DNA from: CAYJWS01 sp964373925
Lineage (GTDB): Bacteria > Patescibacteriota > Patescibacteriia > Buchananbacterales > GWA2-38-13
Assembly (NCBI GenBank): GCA_964373925.1
Contig: CAYJWS010000056.1
Coordinates: 1-7,698 of the forward strand
Length of the DNA: 7,698 nucleotides
Reading direction: 5' to 3'
This document shows positions 1 through 4,961 of this stretch, in pieces (position 1 is the first letter of the stretch; each line of letters opens with the position of its first letter). The position numbers and the translations under genes are program-made. The notes under the pieces are model-generated. The model searched no databases, was not told the DNA's origin, and was given only the letters and a program-made list of their open reading frames with translations.

Positions 1-93
1 AGCACACGCTTTCACCGTATGGCAAAACGTTTGTCAGCTTTCTCAAATCTTTCCAACGCATTCAATAACATCCTTACAAACTGGAGTTTGTAA
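1..93 (+). other. Possible 3' end of an unrecognised upstream reading frame
   Basis: Frame 1 is open from the window edge to a TAA at 91-93, giving 30 residues that end in NNILTNWSL, with an internal ATG at 19. I recognise no family. The stop codon falls inside a perfect inverted repeat (68-99), so the hairpin may overlap the end of a gene. The stretch is too short to distinguish a true C-terminus from a chance open frame. Confidence 0.2.
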
Positions 94-99
94 GGATGT
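68..99. repeat. Perfect 15-bp inverted repeat with 2-base centre
   Basis: The left arm ACATCCTTACAAACT (68-82) and right arm AGTTTGTAAGGATGT (85-99) are exact reverse complements around GG. As RNA it would be a strong hairpin, but neither strand has a T-run after it, so a Rho-independent terminator is not well supported. It could be a transcript-end structure, a protein-binding palindrome or a remnant of a mobile repeat. It lies about 115 bases before mnmA. Confidence 0.75.
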
Positions 100-213
100 G
101 TAAACGGGTAAAACAGGATCAGCCACTATGCCTGCCTTTGGAGGGTACACACTCGCAATGCTTGCGGATTCTATACGAAAAATATTTTGCCGAAAAAATG
201 TTAAAATAATTTT
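94..213. other. Intergenic stretch upstream of mnmA
   Basis: No gene is supportable here. A 5-bp hairpin (CGCAA 154-158, TTGCG 162-166) is the only local structure. The last 30 bases before the mnmA ATG are A/T-rich and contain TTGCCG (187-192) and TAAAAT (202-207), but their 9-base spacing is too short for a sigma-70 promoter. The mnmA promoter is therefore unidentified. Confidence 0.5.
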
Positions 214-1419
214 ATGAAAATCAAATCAAAACAACCCTTCGACCCGGCTCAGGGCAGGCCTCATACTAGTTCGCTGCCCCAGTACCACAGCAAAACTGGC
301 TACGGGGCACGGCGTGGCAGGCGAAAGGTCTTGGTGGCGATGTCCGGTGGAGTTGATTCTTCAGTCGCAGCCGCTCTTCTTAAAAAAGAAGGGTATGAGG
401 TGATGGGCGGATTTATGAAGAATTTTTCATCCGAGAGCTGGCATGGCGTGATTGACTATGACTGCCCGTGGGAGGCGGATTTTGATGACGTGAAAAAAGT
501 CTGCGAAGTTTTAAAAATTCCTTTTAGGAGTTTTAATTTTGAAAAAGAATACAAAAATAAAGTGATTGAATATTTTTTCAAGGAATATAAGGCTGGGCGC
601 ACGCCCAATCCGGATATCATGTGCAATAAAGAAATAAAATTTAAAATATTTTTAGACAAGGCAAGAGATCTGGGCTTTGACTATATCGCGACAGGACACT
701 ACATCCGCCTTCGGCGGAAATTTCCAATTTCCAATTCTCAATTTCCAATCTTTGAATTATTAAAAGGGAAGGATCCGAAAAAGGATCAATCGTATTTTTT
801 ATATACGCTGAATCAAAAACAGCTTTCGCAAACTCTTTTTCCAATAGGAAAATATAAAAAATCAGAAGTTCGCGCGCTTGCCAGAGAATTCAAGCTTCCA
901 AACGCGGAGAAAAAAGATTCTCAAGGCATCTGTTTTGTCGGACATATAGATTTAAAAACATTTTTACGGCAGAGATTGCCGGAAAAGCAAGGAGTTATTG
1001 TTGATATCTTAGGAAAAGAAATAGGAACGCATTCAGGGGCTTGGTACTACACCATTGGTCAGAGAAAAGGCATAGGTATCGGAGGTGGGAAACCTTTATA
1101 CGTTATTGAGAAGAATGTGAAAACAAACACTTTGGTTGTTGTACGCGGGAGCAAGGACAAGCACTTATATTCGAAAAATTTGATAATTAATGAAGCGCAT
1201 TGGATTTCAAGAATGCCAAAAATTCCATTATTATGCTCGGCGAAAATAAGATATCAGCAAAAAGACCAAAAATGTAAAATAACAAAAAATGGGAGACAAA
1301 TTTATGTTACTTTTAAAAAACCACAATTCGCGCCGGCAGTAGGGCAGTCTGTAGTATTTTACAAGCAAAATGAAGTTCTCGGAGGGGGGATAGTAGACAA
1401 AATTATGCGACATCGTTAA
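214..1419 (+). CDS. mnmA: tRNA-specific 2-thiouridylase MnmA (repeat-derived N-terminal extension and internal insert)
   Basis: MnmA uses ATP and a persulfide sulfur relay to convert the wobble uridine (U34) of Lys, Glu and Gln tRNAs to 2-thiouridine in the cytoplasm. The 401 residues show the ATP PP-loop SGGVDSS (44-50), the first catalytic cysteine C137 in PNPDIMCNKEIKF, TGHY (160-163), KDQSYFL (190-196), the second cysteine C240 in SQGICFVGH, YYTIGQRKG (278-286) and the C-terminal barrel motif FAPAVGQSVVFY (372-383), so it should be catalytically intact. The family normally begins just before KVLVAMSGG, here residues 38-46. Residues 8-36 are therefore an extension, encoded by GC-rich repeat-like DNA. 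No ATG, GTG or TTG lies between 214 and 331, and starting at 331 or later would cut the first beta strand, so 214 is the best start. A second repeat-like insert occupies roughly residues 165-180. There is no Shine-Dalgarno sequence. A terminator follows at 1502. Confidence 0.96.
   Translation: MKIKSKQPFDPAQGRPHTSSLPQYHSKTGYGARRGRRKVLVAMSGGVDSSVAAALLKKEGYEVMGGFMKNFSSESWHGVIDYDCPWEADFDDVKKVCEVLKIPFRSFNFEKEYKNKVIEYFFKEYKAGRTPNPDIMCNKEIKFKIFLDKARDLGFDYIATGHYIRLRRKFPISNSQFPIFELLKGKDPKKDQSYFLYTLNQKQLSQTLFPIGKYKKSEVRALAREFKLPNAEKKDSQGICFVGHIDLKTFLRQRLPEKQGVIVDILGKEIGTHSGAWYYTIGQRKGIGIGGGKPLYVIEKNVKTNTLVVVRGSKDKHLYSKNLIINEAHWISRMPKIPLLCSAKIRYQQKDQKCKITKNGRQIYVTFKKPQFAPAVGQSVVFYKQNEVLGGGIVDKIMRHR
235..327 (+). 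repeat. GC-rich repeat-like segment translated as the MnmA N-terminal extension
   Basis: This stretch is much richer in G and C than the coding sequence on either side. It encodes QPFDPAQGRP and onward to ARRGRR, none of which belongs to the MnmA fold. The FDPAQGRP-type peptide and the GGCACGGCGTGGCAGGCG-type DNA resemble short dispersed repeats that I recall from many uncultured-bacterium assemblies; this is recollection, not a search. A 6-bp inverted repeat (TGCCCC 275-280, GGGGCA 304-309) lies within it. The ends are approximate. Confidence 0.6.
705..753 (+). repeat. Hairpin plus tandem TTTCCAAT-like repeat inserted in frame inside mnmA
   Basis: A perfect 5-bp hairpin (CCGCC 705-709, GGCGG 713-717) is followed by a run of near-identical units (TTTCCAATT, TTCCAATTC, TCAATTTCC, AATC). 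The translation, RRKFPISNSQFPIF, sits where MnmA proteins have a short variable loop between ATGHY.R and the LLKG..KDQSYFL segment. The element adds about 12-14 residues without breaking the frame. Fused hairpin plus pentamer-like repeats of this type are usually intergenic in CPR genomes, again from recollection. Confidence 0.6.
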
Positions 1420-1431
1420 ACTTGAATATCG

Positions 1432-1450
1432 TTCATTTGCAATAAATGAA
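1432..1450. repeat. 7-bp inverted repeat just downstream of mnmA
   Basis: TTCATTT (1432-1438) and AAATGAA (1444-1450) are complementary around a 5-base loop, 12 bases after the mnmA stop. It is A/T-rich and weak, followed by an A-run and not by T. It may only add 3'-end structure to the mnmA transcript. Confidence 0.35.
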
Positions 1451-1458
1451 AAAAAGAG

Positions 1459-1497
1459 GCGATATGTTCTTTTTAGTTAGGGTTTTCAAGATATCGC
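1459..1497. repeat. Long-loop inverted repeat GCGATAT/ATATCGC
   Basis: GCGATAT (1459-1465) and ATATCGC (1491-1497) pair around a 25-base loop, directly before the mnmA terminator. It could stack with the terminator stem to protect the transcript end. No coding function is seen for this interval. Confidence 0.35.
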
Positions 1498-1501
1498 TTC
1501 G

Positions 1502-1530
1502 CCGGATACAAAACTTTGTATCCGGTTTTT
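1502..1530 (+). terminator. Rho-independent terminator of mnmA
   Basis: An 11-bp perfect stem is formed by CCGGATACAAA (1502-1512) and TTTGTATCCGG (1515-1525) around AC, followed at once by TTTTT (1526-1530). The base of the stem is GC-rich and the T-run is correctly placed for the + strand. It separates mnmA from alaS into distinct transcripts, in agreement with the promoter found at 1547. Confidence 0.88.
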
Positions 1531-1546
1531 CATTAGAATGTTTATA

Positions 1547-1575
1547 TTGAAATTATTAAATATGTCTGTTATTAT
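1547..1575 (+). promoter_or_regulatory. Extended -10 sigma-70 promoter for alaS
   Basis: TTGAAA (1547-1552), a 17-base spacer and TATTAT (1570-1575) form a near-consensus promoter, and TG at 1567-1568 gives an extended -10. Transcription would start at about 1582-1584, leaving a leader of under ten bases before the ATG at 1591, so the mRNA would be almost leaderless. This fits the absence of a Shine-Dalgarno sequence. Confidence 0.7.
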
Positions 1576-1587
1576 TGAATCAATAAT
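1571..1587. promoter_or_regulatory. Palindrome over the alaS -10 box and start site (possible operator)
   Basis: ATTATTGA (1571-1578) and TCAATAAT (1580-1587) are exact reverse complements around a single A. The site covers the -10 hexamer and the expected start of transcription, an ideal place for a repressor, and ends three bases before the alaS ATG. AT-rich palindromes can arise by chance, so regulation is only inferred. Confidence 0.4.
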
Positions 1588-1590
1588 ACT

Positions 1591-3480
1591 ATGGATGTAA
1601 ACGAAACAAGAAAAAAATATATTGAATTTTTCAAAAAGCGTGGGCACGCTGTTATTTCATCATCATCAATTGTTCCGGAAAACGACCCGACAACGCTTTT
1701 TACGGGCTCGGGCATGCAGCCGATGATACCATATCTTTTGGGCGACAAGCACCCACAAGGCAATAGGCTTGTCAATTCACAAAAATGTTTCAGATCTGTT
1801 GATATTGATGAAGTTGGAGATAATAGGCACACTTCTTTTTTTGAAATGCTTGGTAATTGGTCGCTTGGGGACCCTGCCTCGCCTGACGGCATCGGAGAGG
1901 CGGGTTATTCAAAAGAAAGCCAGCTTCAATGGTTTTTTGAATTTTTAACAGAAGAAATCGGCCTTGATCCGAAAAAAATTTATGTTTCAGTATTCTTGGG
2001 CGATGAAAAAAATAATCTTCCCAAGGACACGGAATCCGCGCATATTTGGAAAGAAATTTTTAAAAAATCAGGAATCGAAGCCAAAGAGATTGAGCTTGGC
2101 TCGGAAAAAGATGGAAGCGCCAAAGGAATGCAGGGAGGAAGAATTTTTTATTATGATACAAGCAAAAACTGGTGGTCGCGCGCCGGCGCGCCTAATAATA
2201 TGCCCGCGGGAGAGCCGGGAGGCCCTGATTCCGAAGTGTTTTATGAATTTGACGCGTTTGAACATGACAAAAAATTTGGTGAACATTGCCATCCAAACTG
2301 CGATTGCGGGAGATTTGTTGAAATTGGAAACTCCGTATTTATGGAATATAAAAAAATGCCTGGCGGATCTTTTGAAAAACTCAAGCAAAAAAATGTTGAC
2401 TTTGGCGGAGGGCTTGAAAGGATTTCTGCGGCATCGCAAGATAATCCTGACATCTTTACCATTGATATTTTTCAAACAATAGTTGAATACCTTCAAAAAC
2501 TTTCAAAAAAGTTATACTCGGATAAAAATTATCAAAAATCTTTTAGGATAATTGCCGATCATTTTCGAGCAGTATTTTTTCTTATTGCCGATGGCGTTAT
2601 CCCCGCAAACACGGATCAAGGATATTTTGCGCGAAGGCTTATTAGGCGGTCGGTTCGGCATATGGATCTGCTGGGAATTCAAGTAGGAAATCTGCATTTG
2701 CTCGTTGATGCGCTTGTTTCGTATTATAAAAATTACTATCCGGAGATTGAAACACAGGCGCAAAAAATCAAAAATGAGATTGTATTGGAAGAAAAAAAAT
2801 TTAGAACCACTCTTAAAATGGGCCTTAAAGAATTCAATAAAATATCGACAAAAGATATTTCCGGAAAAGATACGTTTATGCTTTTTTCCTCTTTCGGGCT
2901 CCCCATTGATATGACCATTGAACTTGCTGCGGAAAAAGGATTAAAAGTTGATAGTATTAAATTTGAAAGCGAATTTAAAAAGCATCAGGAAATATCTCGA
3001 GTTGGTGCTGAAAAAAAATTCAAAGGCGGTCTTGCCGACCATTCATTCGCCACGACACAGGGCCACACGGCAACCCATCTCCTTTTGGCGTCATTACGAA
3101 AAGTACTTGGAGATCATGTATATCAAAAAGGTTCTAATATAACGGCGGAGCGCTTGCGCCTTGATTTTTCGCATTCCAAAAAAATGAATTCTGAAGAAAT
3201 AAAAAAAGTTGAGGATTTGGTGAATGAACAGATACGAAAAAACATACCCGTAACGTGGGAAGAGATGGAATTAGACAAAGCAAAAAATTTAGGCGCTATG
3301 GGAGTATTTAATGAAAAATACGAGCAAAAAGTAAAAGTATATAGTATTGGAAGTTTTTCAAAAGAAATATGCGGAGGCCCCCACGTAAACTCAACCGTCG
3401 AGCTTAAGTCATTTAAAATACTGCAAGAGACAACATCGTCAGCAGGTATTCGTAGGATAAAAGCAATTGTGGGCAAGTGA
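1591..3480 (+). CDS. alaS: Alanyl-tRNA synthetase, compact CPR-type form
   Basis: AlaRS attaches alanine to tRNA-Ala and removes mischarged serine or glycine. The 629 residues comprise the class II catalytic core (about 1-260) with motif 2 RHTSFFEMLGNW (79-90) and motif 3 GGGLERI (272-278), a helical tRNA-recognition region (about 280-470), and the editing domain with HTATH (His492, His496) and CGGPH (Cys594, His598), the four expected metal-binding residues. Typical enzymes are near 870 residues. Here the beta-barrel with the TPFYAESGGQ-like motif that normally precedes the editing domain is absent: AEKKFKGGLADHS runs straight into GHTATHLL. The protein stops after RRIKAIVGK, so the C-terminal C-Ala (DHHA1) domain is missing too. 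The segment WWSRAGAPNNMPAGEPGGP (194-212) replaces the usual GPCGPCSEI region, as I recall for CPR enzymes. The frame is intact, so this looks like genuine reduction. It has its own promoter and no Shine-Dalgarno. Confidence 0.97.
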   Translation: MDVNETRKKYIEFFKKRGHAVISSSSIVPENDPTTLFTGSGMQPMIPYLLGDKHPQGNRLVNSQKCFRSVDIDEVGDNRHTSFFEMLGNWSLGDPASPDGIGEAGYSKESQLQWFFEFLTEEIGLDPKKIYVSVFLGDEKNNLPKDTESAHIWKEIFKKSGIEAKEIELGSEKDGSAKGMQGGRIFYYDTSKNWWSRAGAPNNMPAGEPGGPDSEVFYEFDAFEHDKKFGEHCHPNCDCGRFVEIGNSVFMEYKKMPGGSFEKLKQKNVDFGGGLERISAASQDNPDIFTIDIFQTIVEYLQKLSKKLYSDKNYQKSFRIIADHFRAVFFLIADGVIPANTDQGYFARRLIRRSVRHMDLLGIQVGNLHLLVDALVSYYKNYYPEIETQAQKIKNEIVLEEKKFRTTLKMGLKEFNKISTKDISGKDTFMLFSSFGLPIDMTIELAAEKGLKVDSIKFESEFKKHQEISRVGAEKKFKGGLADHSFATTQGHTATHLLLASLRKVLGDHVYQKGSNITAERLRLDFSHSKKMNSEEIKKVEDLVNEQIRKNIPVTWEEMELDKAKNLGAMGVFNEKYEQKVKVYSIGSFSKEICGGPHVNSTVELKSFKILQETTSSAGIRRIKAIVGK

Positions 3481-3528
3481 TCAATTTTTTAAAAAAATTT
3501 ATAAATATTTAATTTTAGCAAAAAATCC
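3481..3528 (+). other. AT-rich end of the alaS transcription unit
   Basis: This stretch after the alaS stop is almost pure A/T, with a self-complementary core TTTTTTAAAAAA, but no GC-containing stem. I cannot identify a proper terminator for alaS, so read-through into the infA leader is possible. Confidence 0.4.
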
Positions 3529-3557
3529 TTGACAAATGTCCATAAATACGTTATTAT
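3529..3557 (+). promoter_or_regulatory. Strong sigma-70 promoter P1 of the infA-rpsI cluster
   Basis: The site has a perfect -35 TTGACA (3529-3534), a 17-base spacer and -10 TATTAT (3552-3557), one base from consensus. It is the best promoter in the window and points into the ribosomal cluster. Transcription would start at about 3564, giving a leader of roughly 108 bases before the infA ATG, long enough to hold the structures at 3602-3658. Confidence 0.85.
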
Positions 3558-3562
3558 TAATC

Positions 3563-3591
3563 TTGACATAAAAAATGCTATATAGTAAACT
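3563..3591 (+). promoter_or_regulatory. Second promoter-like sequence P2, tandem with P1
   Basis: A second perfect TTGACA (3563-3568) lies 34 bases after the first, with TAAACT (3586-3591) at 17 bases. That -10 matches only four of six positions; a better TATAGT (3581-3586) is spaced only 12 bases away. P2 overlaps the P1 start site. Tandem promoters are common ahead of ribosomal operons, but P2 activity is uncertain. Confidence 0.5.
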
Positions 3592-3601
3592 CAATCATAA
3601 G

Positions 3602-3658
3602 CTAAAATATGTTTATAAAAACAAATTTTAGTAACATATGTTACTAAGTTTTTGTTTT
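3602..3658 (+). promoter_or_regulatory. Structured infA leader with two overlapping inverted repeats
   Basis: Stem A pairs CTAAAATATGTTT (3602-3614) with AAACAAATTTTAG (3619-3631), 12 of 13 positions. Stem B is a perfect 20-base palindrome, TTAGTAACATATGTTACTAA (3628-3647), and extends outward through AAAACAAA (3618-3625) pairing with TTTGTTTT (3651-3658) after a small internal loop. Stems A and B share 3618-3631, so they cannot form together. Stem B is followed by a T-rich run (3648-3658). The arrangement fits an attenuator-like switch, or the palindrome may be a protein-binding site on DNA or RNA. It ends 13 bases before infA. No known riboswitch or ribosomal-protein leader is recognised. 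Confidence 0.55.
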
Positions 3659-3671
3659 ACTCCATAAATAA

Positions 3672-3908
3672 ATGAACGAAAAAACAAATATAGCAGGCAG
3701 TAAGGATTTTATAGAAATGAAGGGCAAAATCATTGAATTGCTACCGTCTGCCCAATTCAAAATCCAGCTTGAAACTGGACAGATTATTTTAGGTCACCTT
3801 TCAGGAAAAATGAGAATGAATAAAATAAGGATACTTCCTGGAGATGAAGTTAGGGTTCAAATGAGTCCTTATGACCTGACTAAAGGCAGAATTACTTATA
3901 GGTTTTAA
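3672..3908 (+). CDS. infA: Translation initiation factor IF-1
   Basis: IF-1 binds the A site of the 30S subunit and works with IF-2 and IF-3 during initiation. The 78 residues form one S1-like OB-fold, with the family signature HLSGKMRMNKIRILPGDEV (42-60) and the ending SPYDLTKGRITYRF (65-78), essentially the complete canonical protein. The N-terminus is about six residues longer than the usual 72. No Shine-Dalgarno lies before the ATG (the sequence is CTCCATAAATAA). It is the first gene of the cluster, behind the tandem promoters and structured leader, with rpmJ only three bases downstream. Confidence 0.97.
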   Translation: MNEKTNIAGSKDFIEMKGKIIELLPSAQFKIQLETGQIILGHLSGKMRMNKIRILPGDEVRVQMSPYDLTKGRITYRF

Positions 3909-3911
3909 TAT

Positions 3912-4025
3912 ATGAAAGTAAGAGCATCGGTAAAAAAAATCTGCAAAGATTGCAAAATAATTAAGCGTAATTTACGCTTGAGGGTTATTTGCAAAAATCC
4001 TAAACACAAGCAGAGACAAGGATAA
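3912..4025 (+). CDS. rpmJ: Large-subunit ribosomal protein L36 (bL36)
   Basis: This 37-codon gene encodes L36, a small zinc-ribbon protein that stabilises 23S rRNA late in 50S assembly. The sequence begins MKVRASVKKICKDCK and ends NPKHKQRQG. The zinc ligands C11, C14, C27 and H32 are all present, making it the zinc-binding (C+) type. Its length matches the family exactly. It begins three bases after infA, the standard infA-rpmJ-rpsM order, so the two are almost certainly translated from one mRNA. A weak AGG at 3900-3902 is the only hint of a ribosome-binding site. Confidence 0.96.
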   Translation: MKVRASVKKICKDCKIIKRNLRLRVICKNPKHKQRQG

Positions 4026-4036
4026 ATTGCAATTAC

Positions 4037-4090
4037 TAATATCTAATTTCTCAGCCCAAGGCTGACCCGCCTCGGGCGGGTAATATCTAA
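4037..4090. repeat. Double-hairpin element flanked by 10-bp direct repeats, between rpmJ and rpsM
   Basis: Two perfect 6-bp hairpins stand back to back: TCAGCC/GGCTGA (4051-4065) and CCCGCC/GGCGGG (4066-4080), each with a 3-base loop. They are flanked by identical TAATATCTAA copies at 4037-4046 and 4081-4090. The GC-rich core contrasts sharply with its AT-rich surroundings. A very similar hairpin pair is one I recall as a dispersed intergenic repeat in Parcubacteria. The direct repeats look like a target-site duplication, or they may be part of the repeat itself. There is no T-run, so it is unlikely to be a simple terminator. Confidence 0.7.
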
Positions 4091-4097
4091 ATTTTGT

Positions 4098-4487
4098 ATG
4101 GCGAGAATTGCCGGTGTCACATTACCATCAAATAAAAGAGTTGAAGTAGGACTAACGTACATTTATGGAGTTGGTATGAAGACTTCATTTGATATTTTGA
4201 TTCAGACAAAAATTAATCCAAATACAAGAGTAAAAGATTTAACGGAACGAGAGGTAAACTCCATTAAAGAACTTATTGAAAAGAATCATAAAGTTGAAGG
4301 TGAGCTCCGTAGAGAAAAGCTTATGAATATTAAGCGCCTAAAAGAAATTGGGGCGTATAGGGGAATGAGGCACACAAGAAATCTTCCCGCGCGAGGACAA
4401 AGGACAAAAACCAATTCCCGTACGGTCCGTGGAAATGTCAGAAAAACAATGGGTTCTGGAAGAAAAGTGGCCGCGCAGAAAACATAA
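4098..4487 (+). CDS. rpsM: Small-subunit ribosomal protein S13 (uS13)
   Basis: S13 sits in the head of the 30S subunit and contacts the P-site tRNA and the 50S subunit through intersubunit bridges. The 129 residues begin MARIAGVTLPSNKRVEVGLT, contain the helix-hairpin-helix region with YGVG (23-26), and end in the basic tail with GMRHTRNLPARGQRTKTNSR (89-108). Length and motifs are canonical. No Shine-Dalgarno precedes the ATG; the hairpin element at 4037-4090 ends seven bases upstream, so it lies in this gene's leader. rpsK follows after 15 bases. Confidence 0.97.
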   Translation: MARIAGVTLPSNKRVEVGLTYIYGVGMKTSFDILIQTKINPNTRVKDLTEREVNSIKELIEKNHKVEGELRREKLMNIKRLKEIGAYRGMRHTRNLPARGQRTKTNSRTVRGNVRKTMGSGRKVAAQKT

Positions 4488-4502
4488 ATTTTACACTTCA
4501 AT

Positions 4503-4922
4503 ATGGAAACTACAACAACACAAACCGCACCAGTAAAAAAAGTAACGAGATCAAAAACGAAAAAAGTAAAAAAAATTGTAACATCAGGAAAAGCATACGT
4601 TAAGGCATCGTATAATAACACGCTTATAACTTTTACAGACCTTTCTGGAGATGTATTATCTTGGTCATCAGCCGGCCACGTCGGTTTTAGCGGTCCAAAA
4701 AAGTCTACACCGTTTGCTTCACAGTCCATTGTTCGCGACGCCGCGACTAAGGCAAAGGAAAGGGGACTAAAAGAAGTGAGAGTCTTTGTAAAGGGAGTTG
4801 GTTCTGGCCGTGAAGCAGCTATTAGAGCGATTAACGCAAATGGCATTAATGTATTATCTATAAAAGATATCACGCCAATTCCGCATAACGGTTGCCGTCC
4901 AAAAAAACCACGAAGGGTTTAA
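4503..4922 (+). CDS. rpsK: Small-subunit ribosomal protein S11 (uS11)
   Basis: S11 lies on the 30S platform near the mRNA exit, next to the Shine-Dalgarno/anti-Shine-Dalgarno helix. The 139 residues contain ASYNNTLITFTDLSGDVLSW (35-54), the GFSGPKKSTPFASQ segment (61-74), KGVGSGREAAIRAI (97-110) and the C-terminal signature ITPIPHNGCRPKKPRRV (123-139). A low-complexity Thr/Lys-rich N-terminus (METTTTQTAPVKKVTRSKTK) precedes the core and is a common kind of S11 extension. The 15-base gap after rpsM contains no G, hence no Shine-Dalgarno. Confidence 0.97.
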   Translation: METTTTQTAPVKKVTRSKTKKVKKIVTSGKAYVKASYNNTLITFTDLSGDVLSWSSAGHVGFSGPKKSTPFASQSIVRDAATKAKERGLKEVRVFVKGVGSGREAAIRAINANGINVLSIKDITPIPHNGCRPKKPRRV

Positions 4923-4961
4923 TTCTATTTACTATCAACTACTAACTATAAACTCATCAAC
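4923..4961 (+). repeat. G-free CTA-rich spacer between rpsK and rpsD
   Basis: All 39 bases lack G, and CTA recurs five times, within CTATTTACTATCAACTACTA and the bases just after. The stretch should be unstructured as RNA and cannot hold a Shine-Dalgarno. It may be a degenerate copy of a short tandem repeat or an unstructured ribosome entry region. Confidence 0.5.

Noticed and set aside
187..212. Possible mnmA promoter TTGCCG with TAAAAT or TAATTT
   Set aside because: Spacings of 9 and 14 bases do not fit a sigma-70 promoter.
128..217. 29-codon + strand frame whose TGA overlaps the mnmA ATG
   Set aside because: The ATGA overlap is attractive, but the peptide has no family features and the stretch is too short.
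1446..1550. Short + strand open frame of 34 codons between mnmA and alaS
   Set aside because: It runs through the terminator stem and T-run, has no recognisable motif or ribosome-binding site, and is best explained as chance.
2178..2191. Perfect GC palindrome GCGCGCCGGCGCGC in alaS
   Set aside because: It is striking in an AT-rich genome, but it encodes the conserved SRAGAP segment of CPR-type AlaRS, which accounts for much of the GC content.
3963..3979. 7-bp hairpin AAGCGTA/TACGCTT inside rpmJ
   Set aside because: It lies wholly within the conserved L36 coding sequence (KRNLRL) and needs no further explanation.
4286..4873. Antisense open frame of 195 codons opposite rpsM/rpsK
   Set aside because: It lies opposite two certain ribosomal protein genes and spans their junction; the protein shows no domain and is a by-product of their codon use.
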